DNA of 64,000 nt. Source: Scatomorpha stercorigallinarum. Its GTDB lineage: Bacteria; Bacillota; Clostridia; Oscillospirales; Oscillospiraceae. Shown one piece after another: positions 61,550-64,000 of this stretch; the stretch's first letter is position 1, and every line of letters starts with the position of its first letter. The position numbers and the translations under genes are program-made. Where the stretch lies: the NCBI GenBank assembly GCA_944387865.1, contig CALXGN010000011.1, positions 10,622 through 74,621 on the forward strand. Reading direction: 5' to 3'. A model generated the notes under the pieces. The model searched no databases. It had not been told where the DNA came from and saw only the letters and a list, made by a program, of their open reading frames with translations.

Positions 61550-62746
61550 TCATCCGCCGATGCTGAAGTACTGCATGGGGTCCACCGTGGCGCCGTTTAT
61601 CCTCACCTCGAAGTGCAGGTGCGGGCCGGTGGACATGCCCGTGGAGCCGACATAGCCGATGGTGTCGCCCTGCGTCACCGTCTGGCCGTAGCTGCAGTTG
61701 TAGGCGCTCATGTGGGCGTAGAGCGTCACCCGCCCGCCGCCGTGGTTTATCATCACGCAGTTGCCGTAGCCGCCGTTCCAGCCGCAGTAGCTGACCACGC
61801 CGCTGTCCGCGGCGATGATGGACGTGCCGCTGGGCGCGCCGATGTCCTGCCCGGAGTGGAAGCGCATGTAGCCGAGGATGGGGTGCATCCGGTAGCCGTA
61901 GGTGCGCGTGCCCGGGGTGTAGCCCGGCAGTGGCCAGATGTAGGTGCCCGTGCTCTTGATGTTCTTGGCGGCCTCCTGGCGCTCGAAGTCGGCTATCATC
62001 TGCTGGATGTCCGCTTCCAGCGCCTCCTCCTGGGCCACGACCTCCAGGAAGAGCTCGGTGTTGGTCTGTATCTCCTCTTCCAGCTGGACGATGAGCTGGT
62101 TGGCCTCCTCGATGCGCTCTTCCAGCTCGGCGCGCTCGCTCTCATACTCGGCGCTGCGCTCCTCCAGCTCGCCGAGCAGCGCGGCGTATTCGGACTGTAT
62201 CTCCTCGCTCTGCTCGCGGGCGGCGGTGTACTGGTCGTAGATGCGCCGGTCGGCCTCCATCACCTCGCCGATCATGTCGAGATTGCTTATCAGCTGGCCA
62301 AGGCTGGACGAGCCGAAGATGATGGCCAGATATGTATAGTTCCCGTCCTCCTCCAGCGCGCGCACGTGGCGCTTATAGGCGGCGAGCTGCTCCGTCTCCG
62401 CGCTGGTGGCCATCTCCACCTCGCGCTGCTTCTGGCTGACGAGCGTGCCGTAGAGCTCGAGCTGCTCGTCGATGAGCTCCAGCTCCTGGCGGTAGAGCTC
62501 GTTCTGCGCGTCGAGGGCGTATTTCTGCTCCAGCAGGCTGTCCTGCTCGCCCTTGAGCTCGTCGATGCCGGCCTGCATCTCCTCGCGCTGGGCCCTGATC
62601 TCGTCGCGCTCGGCCTCCAGCGCGTCTATCTGCGCCTCCGTTATCTCCGCGCTCGCGGCGGTGGAAAGCGCCGGCAGCATCGGCGCGGCGCAGAGCAGCG
62701 CCAGCATCAGCGCCAGCGCCCTGCGTGTAAAGCTGCGCTTTTTCAT
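61550..62746 (-). CDS. M23 peptidase with coiled coil (EnvC/murein hydrolase activator-like)
   Basis: The 398-residue protein has a signal peptide (about 1-32, ending 'AASA'), a long Glu/Gln-rich coiled coil (about 35-250), and a C-terminal M23 domain with metal motifs 'RFHSGQDIGAPSG' and 'HLHFEVR'. Catalytic residues appear intact, so it may cut peptidoglycan cross-links or activate amidases. The ATG (complement 62744-62746) is preferred: GGAGG is 11 bases upstream and the signal peptide then starts correctly. Confidence 0.93.
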   Translation of the reverse strand: MKKRSFTRRALALMLALLCAAPMLPALSTAASAEITEAQIDALEAERDEIRAQREEMQAGIDELKGEQDSLLEQKYALDAQNELYRQELELIDEQLELYGTLVSQKQREVEMATSAETEQLAAYKRHVRALEEDGNYTYLAIIFGSSSLGQLISNLDMIGEVMEADRRIYDQYTAAREQSEEIQSEYAALLGELEERSAEYESERAELEERIEEANQLIVQLEEEIQTNTELFLEVVAQEEALEADIQQMIADFERQEAAKNIKSTGTYIWPLPGYTPGTRTYGYRMHPILGYMRFHSGQDIGAPSGTSIIAADSGVVSYCGWNGGYGNCVMINHGGGRVTLYAHMSAYNCSYGQTVTQGDTIGYVGSTGMSTGPHLHFEVRINGATVDPMQYFSIGG

Positions 62747-62881
62747 ATGGTCCGGGACCTCCGTTGCTGTGGATTCGTTGACATAATAACTCATGCTGCG
62801 GCAGATTTCAAGTGAATTGGCAAAAATCTGCCGCCGTCACAGCATTTGGACGGGCGCGGGGCGCCAAAGTTCCCCCGCGCC

Positions 62882-62910
62882 TTGCCTCGCGGCGGCTTCT
62901 GTGGTACAAT
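62882..62910 (+). promoter_or_regulatory. Leaderless promoter of the pyridoxamine-kinase-like gene
   Basis: TTGCCT (62882-62887), 17 bases, TACAAT (62905-62910). The ATG at 62918 lies where transcription should begin, and no ribosome site is present. Confidence 0.85.
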
Positions 62911-62917
62911 ACCGCAC

Positions 62918-63817
62918 ATGGGAAACATCGAACGGGTAAAGAGAATAGCGGCCATACACGACATCTCCGGCTTCGGCAAGTGCTCGCTGACGGTGGCGCT
63001 GCCCGTGGTCTCCGCCACGGGCGTGGAGTGCTCCTGCATCCCCACCGCCCTGCTGAGCACGCACACGGGCGAGTTCACGGGCTGGACGCGCCGGGACCTG
63101 ACGGACCAGATGCTGCCCATCGCCCGGCACTGGCATCAGCTGGGCATACGCTTCGACGGCGTCTACTCCGGCTACCTGGCCTCGCCGGCGCAGGAGCGCG
63201 TGCTGGAGGAGGTCTACGGCCTCATCGCCGGCGAGGGCACGCTGATAGTCTGCGACCCGGCCATGGCCGACAACGGCAGCTACTACGCCGGCTTCGGGCA
63301 CGACATGCGCGACACCTTCCGCCGGCTCTGCGCGCACTCGCACGTGATAACGCCCAATATCACGGAGGCCGCGCTGCTCGCTGGCGAGGAATACCGCCCC
63401 GCCCCGCACAGCCGGGAGTATCTGGAGCGCATCTTCGAGGGCCTGGCCGCGCTGGGGCCGCGCGTCATCGCCGTCACCGGCGTGCACGACGGCGCCGGCA
63501 GGATCGGCACCGTGGTGCTGGAACGGGAGACGGGCCGGCGCTACGCGGCCATGCGCGAGGAACTGGGCGGCGTGTTCTACGGCACGGGCGACATCTTCGC
63601 TTCCGCCTTCGCCGCGCTGCTCACACGCGGCGCGTGCGTGGAAAAGTCCCTCGAGCTGGCGAGCTCCCTGGTGGCGGAGAGCATAGGATACACCTACCGC
63701 CAGGGCACCCCCAGGCGCGACGGCGTGGCGTTCGAGCTCGCACTGCCCAACTACGTCCGCCGCGTAGGCGAGGCGTTTGGGGATGCACAGGGTAGGGCCC
63801 CTGCGACTCAATTCTGA
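62918..63817 (+). CDS. Pyridoxamine/pyridoxal kinase-like protein
   Basis: The 299-residue protein belongs to the ribokinase-like PdxK/PdxY group: 'AAIHDISGFGKCSLTVALPVVSATGVECSCIPTALLSTHTG', 'VYSGYLAS', 'DPAMADNGSYY', 'VITPNITEAALL' and the catalytic anion hole 'GTGDIFASAFAALL'. It makes pyridoxal phosphate precursors by vitamin B6 salvage. The ATG at 62918 is the only start compatible with the promoter, as the upstream open frame contains the -35 and -10 boxes. Confidence 0.9.
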   Translation: MGNIERVKRIAAIHDISGFGKCSLTVALPVVSATGVECSCIPTALLSTHTGEFTGWTRRDLTDQMLPIARHWHQLGIRFDGVYSGYLASPAQERVLEEVYGLIAGEGTLIVCDPAMADNGSYYAGFGHDMRDTFRRLCAHSHVITPNITEAALLAGEEYRPAPHSREYLERIFEGLAALGPRVIAVTGVHDGAGRIGTVVLERETGRRYAAMREELGGVFYGTGDIFASAFAALLTRGACVEKSLELASSLVAESIGYTYRQGTPRRDGVAFELALPNYVRRVGEAFGDAQGRAPATQF

Positions 63818-64000
63818 GAGATTTCTTTTGGTCTTGCCAAAAGAAACCCCTCAGACTCCAAAGAAAAGCGCTTTGGTGCGCATCGGAGGCGCGAGCTGTC
63901 TTTTACGGGTTTCTACGTGTCTCAAGTGGTCATCCCGTCATCGGATGGCTTTGCTTGCCGCCGACCGTGCGTTGCTTCGCTTCGCTCGCGGCACTAAGTT
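63818..64000. repeat. Gene-free, hairpin-rich tail; candidate dispersed repeat
   Basis: A perfect 10-bp stem (63822-63831 with 63837-63846, loop TCTTG) is followed by a 6-bp stem CCAAAG/CTTTGG near 63858-63876 and GC-rich short inverted repeats. No coding frame with a ribosome site is visible. Such hairpin strings after genes are often dispersed intergenic repeats. Only one copy is visible here, so this is tentative. Confidence 0.35.

Overview
The window looks like chromosome of a GC-rich, anaerobic, Gram-positive gut-type Clostridia, most likely an Oscillospirales/Oscillospiraceae relative. This is inferred from the gene set: a six-gene Rnf complex, Spo0A, IreB, a T-box-controlled pheST operon, an S-layer-homology protein, GdpP, and the block ftsH-hpt-tilS-dnaB-rplI-gdpP. 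The core is strongly GC-rich. Three stretches are visibly more AT-rich: about 1-6,600, 9,456-10,337 and 25,500-40,200.

Layout. (1) 1-6,600 is the right end of an integrative element. A leftward operon (XRE regulator, ECF sigma, DUF4367 membrane protein, start of a secreted protein) faces a rightward module: a TcdR/UviA-like sigma factor, a small ORF, an HTH protein whose Shine-Dalgarno is buried in a perfect hairpin, a TcdE/UtxA-type holin, a structured RNA candidate and a large serine recombinase. (2) 6,789-9,455 is core: efp, a zinc-ribbon protein, a GH1 beta-glucosidase and tRNA-Leu(UAG). The tRNA-Leu gene carries an insertion of about 0.88 kb holding a single gene of unknown function, bounded by 40-bp copies of the tRNA 5' half. 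(3) 10,446-25,231 is core: a DUF554 membrane protein, a Spo0A with a degenerate receiver, pyrimidine nucleoside phosphorylase, nnrD-lipoprotein-alr-mazF, T-box-pheST, ireB, an SLH protein and ychF. (4) 25,542-40,202 is an accessory catabolic locus. One operon has an oligopeptide-type ABC importer, two type-B carboxylesterases and two small esterases. The divergent operon has an MFS transporter, a LacI regulator, an esterase homologue lacking its serine, and a PfkB sugar kinase. Repeated TGCTAAA half-sites lie over both divergent promoters. (5) 40,280-50,797 is the housekeeping block plus a ParB-like/BMP fusion. (6) 50,950-56,044 is rnfCDGEAB. (7) 56,371-64,000 has a GH2 enzyme, glyA, a Bce-type two-component pair separated by an internally deleted fluoride-channel gene, an M23 peptidase, a pyridoxamine-kinase-like gene with a leaderless promoter, and a hairpin-rich terminal repeat.

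The strongest leads are the single-gene island inside tRNA-Leu that takes over the tRNA promoter, the sigma/holin/structured-RNA module next to a serine recombinase, the Spo0A with Glu at the phospho-acceptor site, and the LacI-type operator set of the esterase locus. All protein families were assigned by reading motifs; no database search was run.
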